From the NCBI RefSeq assembly GCF_963667735.1, contig NZ_OY763919.1, positions 744,001 to 808,000 of the forward strand: a stretch of 64,000 nucleotides of DNA, written 5' to 3'. Positions 62,846-64,000 of this stretch are shown piece by piece (position 1 is the stretch's first letter; each line of letters starts with the position of its first letter). The position numbers were made by a program, and so were the translations under genes. The notes beneath the pieces were generated by a model, which was not told the DNA's origin, ran no database searches, and saw only the letters and a list, made by a program, of their open reading frames with translations. Source of the stretch: an uncultured Methanoregula sp. Lineage in GTDB: Archaea; Halobacteriota; Methanomicrobia; Methanomicrobiales; Methanospirillaceae.

Positions 62846-64000
62846 TTATTCTATCTTGGGGATCCGGCCGATGGCTTGTTTTATCAGTTCGTCGGGGTAC
62901 TCGTAATCCACCAGCCTGCCTGAATAATAATCATCATAGGCAGTCATATCGAAATTGCCGTGGCCCGAGCAGTTGAAGAGGATCGTCTTCTCCTCCCCGG
63001 TCTTTTTGCAGGCAAGGGCTTCATCGATCGCACATCGGACTGCATGGGACGTTTCGGGAGCAACGATGATCCCTTCCGTCCGGGCAAACGTCTGGGCTGC
63101 CTCGAAGACCTCGCTCTGGTGGTATGCCACAGCCCGCATGACCCCGTCGTGAACAAGGCGGGATACAATCGGGGAATCGCCATGATAGCGGAGGCCCCCG
63201 GCATGCATGGAAGGCGGGACGAAATCATGGCCAAGGGTGAACATCTTGAGGAGCGGGGTGAGACCGGCCACATCTCCAAAATCGTAGGTATAGAGACCCT
63301 TCGTGAGCGTGGGGCAGGATGCCGGCTCAGCGCCAATGATATCCACATCCTTGTGCTTTCCGGACATCTTATCACCCGCGAAAGGGAACCCGATCCCGCC
63401 AAAGTTCGATCCACCACCAACACACCCGATGACAACATCCGGATAGCTGTCGACCATGGCCAGCTGCTCGCGGCATTCAAGCCCGATGACGGTCTGGTGA
63501 AGGCAGACGTGGTTCAGGACCGAACCCAGCGCATAGTTGGTGTTGGCATGAGTTGCCGCGTCTTCGACCGCTTCGGATATCGCGATCCCGAGAGCCCCGG
63601 GGGTCTCCGGGTCTTTTTCAAGTACCGAACGTCCCGAGTTCGTTCTCGTGCTGGGGCTCGGGATGCACTCTGCTCCCCAGACATGCATCATGGATTTCCG
63701 GTACGGCTTCTGGGTGTAGCTGGACCTGACCATATAGATGGTGCACTCAAGATCGTACAGCATTGTTGCAAAGGCGAGCGCCGATCCCCATTGTCCGGCC
63801 CCGGTCTCGGTTGCGATCCGTTCGATGCCGGCCTTCATGTTGTAATAGGCCTGTGGGATCGAAGTGTTCGTCTTGTGGCTGCCGGCCGGGCTGACCCCTT
63901 CCCACTTGTAGTAGATCTTTGCCGGGGTTTTCAGGAATTTTTCAAGCCGGTGGGCCCGATACAGGGGGCTTGGCCTCCAGAGCCGCAGCACATCCTGCAC
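62846..64000 (-). CDS. trpB2: Tryptophan synthase beta chain, TrpB2 type, partial
   Basis: The last 385 codons of a TrpB2; the N terminus lies beyond the right edge. TrpB2 condenses serine with indole using PLP and usually works without TrpA. The PLP lysine is in SHKTN (about residue 43 of the visible part) with [10 protein letters not shown] following and [17 protein letters not shown] (about 190-206) as phosphate loop. The family's extra N-terminal domain (about 50-60 residues) is missing here because of the window edge. trpA and other trp genes are not in view. Confidence 0.94.
   Translation of the reverse strand: MQDVLRLWRPSPLYRAHRLEKFLKTPAKIYYKWEGVSPAGSHKTNTSIPQAYYNMKAGIERIATETGAGQWGSALAFATMLYDLECTIYMVRSSYTQKPYRKSMMHVWGAECIPSPSTRTNSGRSVLEKDPETPGALGIAISEAVEDAATHANTNYALGSVLNHVCLHQTVIGLECREQLAMVDSYPDVVIGCVGGGSNFGGIGFPFAGDKMSGKHKDVDIIGAEPASCPTLTKGLYTYDFGDVAGLTPLLKMFTLGHDFVPPSMHAGGLRYHGDSPIVSRLVHDGVMRAVAYHQSEVFEAAQTFARTEGIIVAPETSHAVRCAIDEALACKKTGEEKTILFNCSGHGNFDMTAYDDYYSGRLVDYEYPDELIKQAIGRIPKIE

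Noticed and set aside
1..64000. Insertion sequences, prophage or integrative elements
   Set aside because: No transposase, integrase, phage structural gene or terminal inverted repeats were seen; the repeat clusters at 23.2 and 49.7 kb have no associated gene.

Overview
The window is a stretch of an archaeal chromosome, most likely a methanogen of the order Methanomicrobiales (Methanoregula-like; this placement is inference). The support is the set of protein families: class I HMG-CoA reductase, the large subunit of the euryarchaeal D-family DNA polymerase, an A1Ao ATP synthase, CofD of coenzyme F420 synthesis, the archaeal mevalonate-branch enzymes AcnX/UbiD/UbiX, archaeal-type AspRS and aIF-1A, a core MetE, and many small lipoproteins with Thr/Pro-rich linkers. 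Promoters look archaeal (TATA boxes about 26 bases before the predicted transcription start, several with leaderless starts). I saw no transposase, integrase, CRISPR array, rRNA or phage gene; one tRNA (Leu, CAA) is present.

Layout. 0-5 kb: partial trm5, hmgA, rimI, a DUF1015 gene and hisG. 5-12.3 kb: a 1088-residue secreted von Willebrand A protein transcribed divergently from a tightly overlapping six-gene operon of small membrane-anchored, pilin-like proteins, probably a surface structure. 12.3-20.4 kb: aIF-1A (apparent CUG start), a LysE exporter, a lipoprotein, tRNA-Leu, DNA polymerase D large subunit with a 165-residue mini-intein, a HEAT-repeat protein and a DUF1646 permease. 20.5-34 kb: the A1Ao ATP synthase, broken into H-I (+ strand) and K-E-C-F-A-B-D (- strand); a G-rich palindromic repeat cluster, an HTH/membrane gene pair, an amidohydrolase and a ThrE exporter lie between them. 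A single inversion would restore the usual order. 34-41.4 kb: a divergent paralogous pair of unknown genes, the acnX-ubiD-ubiX isoprenoid cluster, small membrane/lipoproteins, an HD phosphohydrolase and cofD. 41.5-49.6 kb: mostly membrane and accessory genes (PEGA lipoprotein, HEAT protein, cytosine deaminase, iron-sulfur flavoprotein, 4-TM paralogues, cupin, TMEM175-like protein, CDF transporter). 49.7-50.1 kb: a gene-free, AT-rich array of 25-base repeats with GATC-rich palindromes. 50.2-64 kb: aspS, core metE, a thioredoxin/CcdA redox pair joined by a possible frameshift site, argC-argJ-argB, an ADP-ribosylglycohydrolase, acsA plus acetate transporter behind an operator-like palindrome, an ATP-NAD kinase family protein and partial trpB2.

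How the genes work together. HmgA feeds mevalonate into the archaeal lipid pathway, in which AcnX dehydrates mevalonate 5-phosphate and a UbiD enzyme, with prenyl-FMN made by UbiX, decarboxylates the product. AcsA with the acetate transporter would assimilate acetate. ArgC/J/B run the cyclic ornithine pathway. The most unusual points are a dnaX-type A-AAA-AAG slip site that could fuse a membrane-anchored thioredoxin to a thioredoxin-CcdA protein, the split ATP synthase operon with a repeat cluster at its break, the 25-base iteron-like array, and a translation factor gene with no standard start codon.
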